Shown here one piece after another: positions 1-12,300 of a DNA stretch of 41,394 bases. Position numbers and translations under genes: made by a program. Location: positions 56,354 to 97,747 of the forward strand of contig NW_003546458.1 of assembly GCF_000090795.2 (NCBI RefSeq), in the 5' to 3' direction. Positions within the stretch are counted from its first letter, which is position 1. The number at the start of each line of letters is the position of its first letter. This DNA comes from Amphimedon queenslandica (Eukaryota > Porifera > Demospongiae > Haplosclerida > Niphatidae). A model generated the notes under the pieces. The model was not told the DNA's origin, searched no databases, and worked only from the letters and a program-made list of their open reading frames with translations.

Positions 1-3000
1 ACGTTACGTCTGAAAATATCTTTTTCTGTTTCGTTCAGCTCAAGCTATGAAACAGGAAAAAATAAAACAAGCGTTAATGAAGTAATGTACTGATGGAGCA
101 AATGGAAAATAAACACGTGTCAGGATACCACTGTCCTTTCTGCTAGCATCTTTATAAAACACTTCAATTCTGTGGGAGCGATCTTTCAAATAGTTCCACA
201 TATCCCATGAAATATCTTTATATTTTTCTATAGAACAATTAATATACAATGACATAGCTGTGGTTTTATATATATCAACATCTTTGCTGTACTGTACATT
301 AATACAAAATAATTACTTAAGTTAAATGATTTGTCATGATCCTCTACAGTTCTCAGGACATGATAGGCTTTTAAAACAGCTTGCCTCATAACACTTGGAT
401 GACTAGAAAGGTCATGGATTTGCGAATTGTCATCGCGATCCTGCAATGTATGAGACTGTCTAGCATAACATATAAAAATCTTACGATTTCATAAATTTTA
501 AATATCTCTACAATGAACTTTACAACTTTGTCTGGTTTGAGGTTAGCACAAACCATTTGTATAACTTTTTTGCTTTCTTTACAAGTTTCTTCCAAGAGGA
601 TTTGTAACAATTTAATTGCTGCTCCCTGCATCTTTTGTTCCTCAATTTCCATTATCCTTACCTACACATAAACAGTATATTAATAAAGACATGGTTCAAA
701 TATGTGTGATTACTTTGCAGGGAATGCTGAGTATGAGGTTGATGGAGTCCATCACTTGCCCATCCAGTGCTACTTTTTATTTTCAATGTTACCATTGCAC
801 AGTTCAATCAGTGCCTATACAAATGAATATAAATGAGTGTGTAAGCAGTATCTTCAAGTTAACTTGTATTGCTTTGGTCTTGCATCCAATTAAGCTTGAA
901 TGAGCTCCTGAATAGGCTAACTTGCGAAGAAAAATTGCTATATCTCTGACAAAGCATATCCCCTTAAAAGTGATAGTTCAAACAACTAACTGGTTTAGAA
1001 TCACTCACAGTAGAAGGATCCAGTCTCATTTTATCCTGCATTTCATCATTTTTTCCAGAGCACATTGCACTAATCACATCTAGTGATAACCCAGCTTGCC
1101 AAATTAAATCTGTCACTCCAACTTCCTGTAGCCAGCACATACTTGATTTATATTTTATATATCAACCTACCAATTCAGCTTCAGGCACTTCATCATGGTC
1201 TACATGTACATGTGTTAGATAAATATTGCTTTGGCTGTCTTCATTGATTGATCCATAGTGCTAAATAAGAGTTAATATAATGTTAAATATTAAATATTTG
1301 AATAGAAAAATGACTTACTGAATCTGGCAATGGAAGTCTTGGACTACTATGAATATATTTATTGATAATAAATTTTATAATACTGACCTTTCTGGAATTG
1401 CATCAGGTTTATTCAATTCAGCTATGCCTCTCTGTATATGTCTGCCAATTATATTGAATAGGTTTCTGTTGCCTATAGCAACACTACGAATCTCCAAAAT
1501 GTTGACTTTGTCTGTAGCATTTTCTCCATTGTAAAGGAAAAAGACTGTAAAAAATGCCAAAACATACAGACCCACATCTTCTTTCTCTGATAAAAGAAGC
1601 CTTTCAATCTATGTATTGGGAGCAATTCAGAGACATGTAACAATGCAGCTTACATAATGAGGAGAAAATGAACATAAGAATTGAAGTTTTGACTTTAATT
1701 TAGCAAAATGATGCCTATAAAAAGTCATAAACGGATTGCAAGTGACAAATGATTCCACTGTTACATGAAGCATAATGAGAGGTAAGAACTAGTGCTTACT
1801 CATTCATTTTGATAACACATTGATGAAGAACTCCAAAGATCTGAAAAAAATTAAGTGCAGCTCTGGCCAAAATTATATTGCTCTCTTCACTGGACCCTCT
1901 TAGTTGCCTTTTAGTCACACATCTGTATACCAGTAGATAACTATATTAAATTGTATAACAACTGTATCTCTTACTTGAGTTCTTCAATTTCATTTATACA
2001 TTCTTTGAAAATTTCAACCAGTTTTTCTTGTTCAGATTTTTTAATATGAATATAGTAGCCTTGTGTCAACCTCATCTTGTAAAGCTGGAGCAAATGACTA
2101 GCATTTAAACCATTAGTCCAGGCAGGTTCTGTACAAAATTTCATATGTCTTGTGTTTACAGCAATCCCATTATATACAGAGCAATAATGAGTCACTATAT
2201 CTTGCCAAACTTTATTTTTTTCTTTTTCTTCAATTTCCTCTTCATATGGCATTTCTGTAGCCTTATAGCAACAAAATTTCAAACAAATGTATTACATATA
2301 AGAAAGTATCACTTACCACTTCTCTTATACAGCTCTGCTCCAGTAACTATATGAATAATAACATATAATAAAAATGATTACTTTGCATAGGCTACAACTT
2401 ACTTCTTTCAATTGTTCATCTTGATATAGTGGCCTTCCTTCAAATGTTTTAATGTCTTCTTCACTTAATAACTGAGACACAACTTGTCTGTATATAGAAA
2501 TGTCATTAGACAAGGACATAATTTTTATGTTACATACTTTAATGATGCTAGCAATGATATCACATCATTAGGATCTTCAATAGGGCATTTCAACTGCCTT
2601 CTGTTGCATAAATATACTTGTACAAGGAAACAAACAAAAGGTTTTTGGAGATCATTCTTGGCTATTTCATTGTTTGTGATTATACTACAATACATAAAAA
2701 CTGATTTATAACCAAAAATGCTAACTTGATTAGTTGATGCAATGAGAAAAAGGTGCAACACTTGTCTTTTGCAAATTGATAGTTTTCACTACAAGCTGCT
2801 AAAAATTCAGTCAAAAGGAGCAGTTTTCTTTGAAAAGCAAATATCACCTAACAGTATATGCATAAAACAGATAACTGAGTGCTGTTTCATACTTTGTCAT
2901 CCTGGCTAGACGTTTCCAAAAGAATTACAGCATCATCATAACTCATTACATCACTGAAGCAATCATGATAAGAATCCAAAAAAAGTCGAAAAAGAAATTG

Positions 3001-5075
3001 CTGATGAATAAGAATGGAACCCTCTGTGTCCGGCTGTAAAATGATTGAAAACATAACAGCAAAGCATATGCTATTATACTTATTCCTTTCATGAGAATAC
3101 CAAGAGTTTTAAAAAATTCCAAATATTCACTATTGTCACTGTGATAAGTGCTGGCCAGAGTGTACATACACTCAATATCATTATTGCTTATTCTTAGACA
3201 AAGCTCCCTGTTATTCTTGAAAACCTATAATAAGGAATAAGGTCCCATGAAGTAATGAAAACAATTACTTCAGCCAGCAAATGAGCAACTGCAGCAACTC
3301 CTGTCCTGACTTTTAATAACAGAGGGATACTGACAAATATCTTTGCTTTCACCTAATATACATTTACATACATAAATAGTACAATACAAAAATATATCAT
3401 ACCTTTTCATTTCCTCGGCACATTAGTTGCAGAAATTTAAATGACTGATTAAGGAGTGGGGGTTGATTTGTATTTGCATGATATACTCTTTGTGAGAATT
3501 TCAGCACATACACCATGAGTGCTGAAAAAATACCTATTGATAGTCAAAACTAAATACAAATACAAAGTTAGCAAGTCATACCACATGTAAATGCTAGCAT
3601 TTGAATGCGTCTTCGTGGTACATTATTGTTATCTTCTGTAACCATAGACGAACTAAAACACTCTAAGTTCTCCAATATGCCTACATAAGGATTTAAAATT
3701 AAAGAATCCCAAATATTAGATCTAGACTATACGTTCATCCCCAAATCCTTGTACTAGTGCCTGTAATGGCTTATTGATTTGCTGATAGAGCCTAGGATTG
3801 GTCTCTTTTCTGGGATCCTCTTTATTAAAAGCCACAAAACTTCCCATTTTAGAAAAAACTGTAAAAGTATTGTCCTCTTTAAAAATAAGATATGAATTTC
3901 TTGCATCTTCAAACATTTTGTGCTCTTTCTACATAATGTGAGACACAAAATGAATCTACTATAGGCATGAGTTACATCATATCATAATAATGAAAATTTA
4001 TTCAAAAATTTGCTATTATTACATGTCATTTAAATCACATTACTTCCAAAGCAAGTTTTAAAAACGCATCAAATAATTCATTTTGATCAGAATCAGCTCA
4101 AGCTTTCTATTCAACATGGCAGATAAGAAACCATGATAAAAAGACAATCCTCTCTAAGTCATTTTTCACAAAGTATAATAATAGTACTGGGTATTTTTCA
4201 GAATTTTGGTGACTTATAGTTTTAAAATGGCCATAACTTGAAAAATTGAAGTCGGAATCGGCTCAAACTTTCTACATAGCATAAGGACATCAATATGTAT
4301 CAGAAAATGTAATAAAAATTGGGGGTGATTTCGGAGCCATTTTTTGGAAAAAACCATGGGCTATAGCCTTGGGTATTTTTCAGAAATTGGCCTGTTTTTA
4401 AAAATGGTCATAACTCGAAAAATTAAAGTTGGAGTTGGCTCAAACTTTCAACATAGCATAAGGACATCAATATGTATCAGAAAATGTAATAAAAATTGGG
4501 GGTGATTTCGGAGCCATTTTTTGGAAAAAACCATGGGCTATAGCCTTGGGTATTTTTCAGAAATTGGCCTGTTTTTAAAAATGGTCATAACTTGAAAAAT
4601 TAAAGTTGGAATCGGCTCAAACTTTCTACATAGCATAAGGACATTATTAAAAAATGTAATAAAAATTGAGGGTGATTTTGGACGTACAATTTTAATTAAA
4701 ATTAGTCTATACATAAAATAAAACTTATATGTGTATCAAAAACCTAATTAGATTATTATTAAAGTAATTTTTAAGTGGTTAGGGAAGACATCTTACTTTA
4801 TATATGTCATCAAGTAATGTAACACTAGCCTGTCTTAAATCATCATTAGGATAACACATTAGATATTTTAGCACTGCTTCTAGGTTACTACCCTCCGGTG
4901 TTGCCACATCAAAGCATTGATACAGCTGAAAGGGAGAGAAAAGATGCTTCATTCCATCATGAGTAGTTAAATCCTCCCTGTAGTAAAATAATGATCATGA
5001 TTTGTACAATTATTTTATAATAGATAATACCCATCTTCAATTTTCAAACGTGGAAATGTAGTAAGGAATCTCTGT

Positions 5076-5107
<32 letters not shown>

Positions 5108-8100
5108 AGATTCTGCTATAAAATAATTATAATCAAACTACATACCTCAAGCCCTAAATAAATCAGTTGCTTTAGAAAAGAGTGCAATACCTTGATGATG
5201 CTAATAATTAAAAAAGCAGCAATAAATTTTATAACTTAAAAAATACATACTTCACTTTTAGCCTGAAAAGAGACAGATTCTCTTGTCTGAAACTATAACC
5301 TACATCTGATATAAAACAAAATGATACATCATAGCAGGTGACAATTGTATATACCAACTCCTCTCTCTCCAATCATGATGTTTTCATCTCTTCCATCAAG
5401 CATTTGGACAAGTAAAGGTAAATTAATTAGGACTTCATTTCCTCTAAAATTTATTAAAAGCTGAAGCACAGTATTGCTATTATCATTCAAATTCCAGCAG
5501 AATCCATATTCAATTAAAGTATGCAACAATTCCATCAAATCAGCAAAAAAGCTATTCTTGCCATCACTACTGTGTCTTAATTGCTAAAATAAACAAATTA
5601 AGAGAGCAACATGATACAGAAAAAGATGCAACCACAGTAACCAACTTGATAATTTGTAATGCTTTGATTGAACAGTTGTATAATATCCATTCTATGGCTC
5701 AAGCTCATTAAGAATACTTCCTGATACATTTGAGGCATATAAAAACCTGCTAGTTTCATCTGTTTTTTCATTAGGGCTGACTCTACTCCATAACTACAAA
5801 TAAATGAGCACTTTAAAGTTTCAAAAGCAAAAGGACTTACATAGCAGTGCCATATGTTGTCAATGTCAATACCAGAATTTTCAATATTTGGTTCAATATA
5901 TGCAGATATAATGCACTTTAAGTAAGCTGATTTCAGCTTGTTGCATAGGACACTATCATTCACAACACTGTCTATTAAACCACTTGGGTTTAAACAGCTA
6001 GTGTTAAATGGGCAGTGCTTCTTGACAAAATCACTTGATACTTTTTCACCTCCCTTGAAAATAATAAAATTAATGTATTCTAATACAAAATGATGTAATA
6101 ATACCTTGCAAAGGGTTGCAAAAAATTCCAGTAAAGCTACAAAATAATTGATCTAGAAAAAAAACAATAAAAATTTGATTATGCTAAAAGTAATTATACC
6201 TTGACCTTAGTATCGTCAGAAAAATTTTCCGGATTAACACTCCCACCTTCTACATAGTGCAGTGTGTCATATTCAATTATAAATAAAGGAATCTGTAAAA
6301 TTATAGATAAAAAGTATTAGAGAAAGTGTGTGTGATATGTGGCTGACCTCTTTGATTCTCTTTTTCAACTCAGTACAAATATAATCTAAGCATTTAATAA
6401 TAAATTATTTTTTTTAATGATAATGATACTTTGCATTTCTTCAAAAGGAATACCATTAGGTGTACAAAGCATTGCAAAAATCTCAATAATAGTCTTGTCA
6501 TTAATAGTCTATAAAATAATCATAGTGCTATTGCAGCTCAATGATGCATCATCTCTTACCAATGGCCATGTAATTCTATCTAAAAACTTTGAATTAAGGA
6601 GTGATAGAGCAACAGTATCAGTAACTCCACTACAAGGAAGGTAACAAATAAATAAAAATAATTAATGCATCATAATGATGATTTATGACTAAAGATCTAC
6701 CTTTGCCTATCAAGGAGATGATATAAAATCATTTGAATTCCTGGATCCTTTTTAAGCTATAGTAGTTTATAAAATGCAGGTAAATCTTACAATGTCTAAC
6801 CTGTGATACAACCACATCTGCTAGTGACATGTCACAGGGTTGAGGTCTATATATAAAATATAGGTGTGATCTGTGGCTGTGTATTTTTATGAAATCTGTT
6901 AATATACTTGCAATTTCAGAACAGATTTCACTAAAAAATAATTATACATTAAATATCATAGAGCATTGTTTTTACTTTGATCCAACAAAACAAAGAGAAT
7001 TAACCAACAAAGCTATGACTTCACTGCTACGTAATATTTTGCCACGAGTCTTTCTTGTAGTAGATAATCCTTTCTTGAGCCATTTACTTACACATTGCAA
7101 TACATGCAAACATGCTGATGTTCTTTCATTAGGATCTAAAGTTGAATCATCTTCTTCTAGTGCAACAGGATTTGGTACTAACATCTCTTGCTATATCAAT
7201 GGATAGCAACATGTAAAGTATGATCTATATAATTTACTTACCAATATACTCTTAACACTTTCAATGAAATATAACCTAAACAGTGACCTCTTTTCAACCT
7301 TTATGCAATAATTATTCAATGAATAAGCTTTTAAAAATGATTTGTTCGTTACTTCTCCAACTTTGATGATACTCTTTTTTCTTGTTACACAATCACCATC
7401 ACCAAGATCACTGCACTTTACCTGGTGTAGTATTGTACATGATATACCATGCATGTTTTATCTCACCTTAAGCCACTGAGTACTAATTTGTCTCTTCTTT
7501 GAGTCTCTAAAGGGTCTTTTCTTTGTGTCTAGTGATAAGCATACATTTTTACTGTCAGCCACTAGCATTATCTCAGAATCTTGCTGTACTTCTTGATTTG
7601 ACTATAGATTAAAATTTGAATCATAAACTGCTATCATTTAACATAATCATTACTGAATCAGTATCAGGAGTTCCTGGTTCAATTATGAATTTGTATTGAT
7701 AGCCTTGACTTCTATTTCCATTGACTGCTATCAGCTACAAAAAATTCATGCCTGATACAATCAATGGTGCTGCTATACTTCAAATTCTTCCTTTGCAGTA
7801 TTCAGTGCAAGATATCTCTGTGTTTGTAAGTGTCTTAAGGAACATTTATCACCAAACTGAAAGGATGTACCTATATAGCAAATAAACACAATACGAGCAA
7901 CTACAATAGCATTATCATTACCATCCAGTGGTTTATCCCATTTCTCTAGTAGCCAATAACAATCACCAGAAACAGGTAGTGGCTTGTGAACTCCGTTAGG
8001 TAGCTTCCTCTTTTGGGTAAAGCCAACTAGTAATAAACATTATGAAAACAATTGCATTGCAAGTACACTGACCCTTGAACAGTCCCTCTTGTCTAAAATG

Positions 8101-10179
8101 TTCAAGTCCTCTTGTCCATATACTAGGGTCTAATGTTGAGCCTTCCCCATGAAGAAAAGCATCTGTCTCCAGACAGGAGAGTCTCACAACACTTCCTCCC
8201 TAAAAATCAAAATTGTTATAAACTTAATCAGTGATGTCACAGATCATAGGTGGATGAAATCACTTACTCTAATGGAATCAGCATTTGCTTTTACACTTCT
8301 ATGTAAGTACACAGTAAGTCCAATGCTGTTGCCAATCGAATCACTTGAAGGTAAAGATATAAATCATTATTTATTCCTTAATATTATCATCTAACCTCAT
8401 AGATAGCTTATTGTCACCCTTGTTATTACTGACTATATAGTAAGGCTGAGAGGATGACTTTAGAAATATGGTATCACCAGAGCAAACCTTTAAATACATT
8501 TACTCATAAAAGAGCTTTAAATACAGCCAGTAACCTTATCTCCAAGTTGCTTTTCTTCATTTGGTGGATGAACAATAAAGAGGCACGTTCTTTCATCATA
8601 TACTGGTCTAAAAGTGATCTATGGCACACACAAAGCATAACTCAATAAAATTTAAAAAATAAAAACTCACATTTTTATCTTCCTCACTTGATTGAGGTAA
8701 AGATAAATACATCTTAGAGCCCACATGCAACAGCTATAGATAAACATGCAGTTAAGATAAAGCAATGCATGTTAGTACTGGTATTCTCCTCCAAACCTTG
8801 ATTTTTTTTCCGTACACAAGCTTCATGTCACAATCAGTATCTTTTCTAACATCATGTGCATCATCCTGAAATTGCTTTTCACTAAAAGGTCATCATAAAT
8901 TAATAATAAACCACAAGAATGAGGAAATGCTAAGACTATGTGTATGTTTGAAATTTACCTTAATTCTGGTATAATTTTGAAGGACAGATCTATACAAAAC
9001 AAAAAATAATAATAATAATATGGCTTAGGCTCTAATTAAACGTTAATAATTGGCCTCGCCTACGCGAGGTATAGGTAGTTGTTGTGTCTGTCTGTCTGTC
9101 ATTCATTCATTCTGTACAACTGAAATTTGTCTTTAATAAACAATAACTTTAGCACAGCGTGATCTAAGCTCCTACATCTTTCTTTTTGACGTGGAAAAGT
9201 CTTTCTTAACTGTTTTGTGTTGCTCAAATACAAGTGCTAGGTACAGAAGCTTCAAAGTAAGAAAATCGAGTAGTTGGGCCAAGTTCCGTTGTGTTGGCAC
9301 TTTAGAGATAGCTGGTAGCATTTTTCCATAGATTAGAACATGGCCTTCAAATAATATGAACAGATTTCTCTAAATCTTAATTGATGAAGAGTTATACTTA
9401 CTTGAAATTGTTGAGGTCACTCGTTTGTGCAGCGCTAGAGCAACAACTTGCTGGGTTATAGGTACTAAAGTACCTATACTATCTCAAATATACAAAGGCA
9501 GTGACTTTTCTGTCAGTAAGTTTATCATATATTGCTGACTAGTATAGAAAAAGTGAAGCTTCTTTCTCACATGGTCTTCTTGCTGCCAATCATTCCAGTT
9601 ATGATGGAATGCCACACCTTTCAATCTACATGCATGGGAGGGGCTGGAGCTGCTTGCATGTATGTGCTGCAGTGCTGCTACTTCTGCAGGTATTCAAGAG
9701 CAAGTGCAACTGCAGGAAGCTAGTGTTGAGCAGACTCTCTTCATGCCATTCTTTTATGCTGATAATCAAACAGCTATTGCAGGCGGGCATGCACCATAGC
9801 AGCTATAGGGGCGAGGCCATGCACCGTAGGTGTCTCGTTATTAATGAATTTCATTTACTACAAAGTATGACTTACAATGAACATTGGGTGGAATGGCTCT
9901 TTTTTTAATCTCATCATACGCCAAAGGATAAAGGGTGGGTTGATTGAATGCATACTTATCCAATGCTTCATAGGCTTCATCATCTTTACTATAAAAGCAA
10001 GAAAATAATGCACTAATGCATAGATCCTATCATCTAGATTGTGCAGACTTCATAAGTCTTGTGCTAGCATACCTCCTGATTGGTTGCATTGAGTAAAGGA
10101 ATGACTTTTCACCCTTCACTTCATAAGAAAGGAGTATAGTGTCTCCTTCACGTATAAAGACATCAGATTCTTGGTCCAT
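1..10179 (-). CDS. ITPR-like calcium-release channel, copy A (3' end off-window)
   Basis: Multi-exon gene read right to left, paralogous along its whole visible length to copy B at 19634-30193; window base 1 corresponds to about base 21425 of copy B, so the transmembrane channel exons lie outside. The start is ATG at 10179-10177: paralogy with copy B begins there (REGDTILLSYEV block) and exon 1 ends in PIRR before GTATGC. Visible pieces follow IP3-receptor order: N-terminal beta-trefoil, MIR segment (VVRLSCLETDAFLHGEG at about 8.07-8.2 kb), RIH-type helical exons (LLVQMLDGRD at about 5.4 kb) and the RIH-associated region (FKFLQLMC-type exon near 3.4 kb). Introns are mostly 45-60 bp, except those enlarged by repeats. 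I saw no disabling change in the exons I read, but did not check every junction. Family role: ER calcium release. Ligand gating is not proven for this divergent copy. Confidence 0.78.
4190..4690 (+). repeat. ~177-bp tandem repeat in an ITPR-like A intron
   Basis: The element GGCTCAAACTTTC recurs with its GCTC at 4261, 4438 and 4615, a period of 177 bp. Two central units are almost identical; the outer ones are degraded. Each full unit carries a short palindrome (GGCTATAGCC). It enlarges the intron between the exon ending near 3930 and the exon starting near 4800. Copy B has only a degenerate trace (about 25360-25530) at the matching position. It is clearly related to the ~180-bp repeats in the SYF2 and LRRK-like introns. 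Confidence 0.85.
5076..5102. repeat. (TA)n microsatellite in an ITPR-like A intron
   Basis: Pure alternating TA run of about 27 bases inside an intron. No function is suggested. Confidence 0.95.
9052..9818. mobile_element. 767-bp element with short terminal inverted repeats, in ITPR-like A intron
   Basis: Begins GGCCTCGCC and ends GGCGAGGCC, exact inverted copies; similarity continues imperfectly inward (CTATAG near both ends). The matching intron of copy B (about 29740-29830) lacks it, so it inserted into copy A after duplication, or was lost from B. It contains a short TCTG/TTCA microsatellite near the left end and no transposase-like ORF, so it would be non-autonomous. A clear target-site duplication is not visible, which lowers confidence that these are the exact ends. 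The flanking exons (the one with KYAFNQP on the right) remain readable. Confidence 0.6.
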
Positions 10180-10301
10180 GTCGGTGAGCTCACCCTCTCT
10201 AAACTCCTTTATTTTAGCCCTTAAATTACTATAGCATAGGGCGGGGCTCAAAGGTAGGTGGGGCTGTTGGGCGTTACTATAACTATACTACCATTGGTAA
10301 A
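10180..10301. promoter_or_regulatory. Putative bidirectional promoter, ITPR-like A / SYF2 A
   Basis: Only 122 bp separate the two divergent start codons (ATG ending at 10179 on the minus strand and ATG at 10302 on the plus strand). The same arrangement, shortened to 82 bp, exists in the second module. I see no convincing TATA box; GC content rises locally (a GGGCGGGGC stretch near 10240). Assigned as promoter by position only. Confidence 0.6.
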
Positions 10302-10829
10302 ATGGCGTCTTGTTCATTAGTTCTAGATGGTAGAGAAATTAAACCAGGAAGCGAGGGAATAGAGGAACAAGAAGAAGAAGTAGAAGAGGAAGAACAATCA
10401 AGAGAAGTTCAAGATAATGCCGAGACTGTTTTATCTGGAAAGAGTGAAGAGAGGTTAAAAAGATTCAGGGAACTACATTTAAGAAGAGTAATGACTATTA
10501 GTGTGTATAAATAACATGTATACCTTTATGTAGAATGAAGCAAAGAAATTGAATCGTAAAGAAGTTGTTGAGGAAGACAGACGAAACAAGTTACCAGCCA
10601 ACTTTGAAATACGTCGCCGTAAAGCAGAATGGGAGGAACAGGAAGAGGAATTTAAGAAAGTACGTGTATTATTATTATTGTTGTTGTTGTTGTTGTTTTT
10701 ATGTATTGTACTATTACATTTCATGTGTACAGGGTCCCACAAGCATGCTAAGTGGGTGCTTCATGAGCTGAAAAGCTCTACAATAGTGCGTGTACATGTA
10801 CATGCATGGCCTTTGGAAACTTTAAAAAT

Positions 10830-11410
10830 TAAAATCCATTTTGATCAAAATCAGCTCAAATTTGCTACACAACATAAGTACATGTACCGTATATCCTTAA
10901 ATAAAAGCCGGATGCGAATAAATGCCGGGGTAGCAATAGAATGGAAGTATAAATACGCAAATCTAGCCTTGTAGTAACTGAGATACTTGGTAGATACTTC
11001 CTTAAGTTCTTGAAGTCAATTGCATGAGGTCCCCAGTTCAAATCCCGCTCTGGGCCCAAGTTTTTTTATTTAAAAATTTTTTTTCGAGGTTCAAATGCCA
11101 ATTTAAGAAATAGACGCCTGGGCTTTATTTAAGGAAATACGGTATATGTATCAGAAAAAATTGTAAAATGGAGAATTCTTTCCTAGTCATTTTTGGTGAA
11201 ATTTATCTGTTGACTCTGTACTATAGTACTGGGACTTTGGCTTGATTTTTGAACAGCTTTAAAAATTCGTAAAAAAATCCAATTTTAATCGGAATCAGGT
11301 CAAACTTTGTACACGGCATAAGTGCATGTATATGTACCAGAAAAAATTATTAAAATGGAGAAATCTTTCTTGGTCATTTTAGCAAAAATTTGGCCAAACT
11401 ACAAGTATAC
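10830..11410 (+). repeat. ~180-bp repeat units (two, degraded) in SYF2 A intron 2
   Basis: Units contain CAGCTCAAATTTGCTAC (about 10852) and CAGGTCAAACTTTGTAC (about 11296), separated by an inserted MITE-like element. A degenerate form of the unit's palindrome (CTGTACTATAGTAC) lies near 11217. Copy B has the same repeat expanded to more units. Confidence 0.8.
10885..11144. mobile_element. MITE-like element with TACCGTAT ends (260 bp)
   Basis: Left end TACCGTATATCCTTAAATAA and right end, read in reverse complement, TACCGTATTTCCTTAAATAA: near-perfect terminal inverted repeats of about 25 bp. A TA dinucleotide at both ends fits a TA target duplication. Inside is a tRNA-like RNA polymerase III B-box (AGTTCAAATCCCGC, about 11036-11049). 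No coding capacity. The orthologous element in SYF2 B (30861-31333) is larger because of a nested insertion. Confidence 0.75.
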
Positions 11411-11965
11411 CATACCTAAACTACCAGTAGCCATAATTATTATTCACACTATGTGAAGTCATACTCCTTGCTAAGTCTTCTTTTATTTCATTCCCTTTCT
11501 TTCCCCTAGAAAGCTGAAGAAGCTGGTGAAGACTACAAACAACTCAAGTTACTCGACGCCAGTGCTGATGAACTGGACCGACTCCAACGAAAGCGTAAGA
11601 AGAAGAACCCTGACCCTGGCTTCTCTGGTAAATACAACTAGTAGACAGTTTTTTACTCGTAAAGTATGATAGGGAGACATTTCCTTTTGTATGGTAATGG
11701 GTCTAGAATTATTATTAAAATTATTATTATTATTATTGAATTTGTGCATGAATAGAAATGTAACTTCACATGTACAATGTACATGTACACATTATTACCT
11801 AAAATGTAGATGAAGTGATGTACATATGTGTACATGTACATGTGTGAAGTGTGAACATGCTTGACATTGTGTAGATTACAAAGACGCTCAATACAGACAG
11901 TACGAGAGGCTCATCAAACAGGTTAATCCTGATCTTGAATCGTACGAAAAGAAGAAACTAGAACT

Positions 11966-12300
11966 GTGAGTTGTATAATCACTTTGCAAGTGTTTAGATA
12001 AAGTGTACATATTGTCTTTTGAAGTGAGTCACGCAGGCCTTGGTACCTAATAGCGTAGGAGTTTGATGTGAGGCCTCTGGCCCATTGTATCCAGTGACCC
12101 TCCTGTCCATAAGGCAAACTGTACTATCACCTAATCCCAGGGATAAGTAATTAGGAGACAGGGGATGGACTGATAGACTTGTCACACCGCATGGAAATGC
12201 ATAAAGGACATCCTATGAAGCAAAATAAAAATATGTTACATGATTTTAGGGTTACCCACAAAGCCTGCTGACAAGCAGGCTTTGACAACTCACAGGCTAT
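11966..12300. other. Rearrangement spacer between SYF2 A and the death-fold-like fragment
   Basis: The first ~45 bp are intron 4 of SYF2, homologous to 33094-33140. After about 12012-12020 homology to the second module stops and unrelated sequence runs to about 12300, where similarity to base 17615 of the death-fold-like gene begins. A small inverted repeat (AGCCTGCTGACAAGCAGGCT, about 12260) sits close to the second junction. No gene seen. Confidence 0.7.

Larger units (their letters stand above)
10302..11965 (+). pseudogene. SYF2: SYF2 pre-mRNA splicing factor, copy A, 3'-truncated
   Basis: Exons 10302-10487, 10534-10659, 11510-11627 and 11875-11965 match exons 1-4 of the complete copy at 30276 in length (186, 126, 118, 91 bp), phase and nearly all residues. 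They encode the acidic/coiled N-terminus, the RFRELHLRR...[11 protein letters not shown] region and the NPDPGFSDYKDAQ block typical of SYF2, a Prp19/XAB2-associated spliceosome component. Exons 5 and 6, which encode the conserved C-terminal YINERN...YTAEIK region, are absent: similarity to the intact copy ends at about 12012, just after the exon-4 donor GTGAGT. The frame is open through exon 4, so a truncated transcript is possible. I call it a pseudogene because a conserved third of the protein is missing and the next DNA belongs to another gene fragment. Confidence 0.85.

Noticed and set aside
3001..3167. Short hydrophobic ORFs (e.g. IAYALLLCFQSF) as extra membrane segments in the RIH region
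   Set aside because: They run from a coding exon into the adjacent intron after the donor, so the hydrophobic part is intronic; the same occurs at 24317-24637.
10479..10742. Minus-strand ORF with a poly-Asn run (also 30472-30723)
   Set aside because: It is the antisense of the (TTG)n microsatellite and SYF2 exon 2; no independent gene support.
11030..11060. A functional tRNA gene
   Set aside because: Only a B-box/T-arm-like piece is visible; there is no matching 5' acceptor stem, D-arm or anticodon arm.
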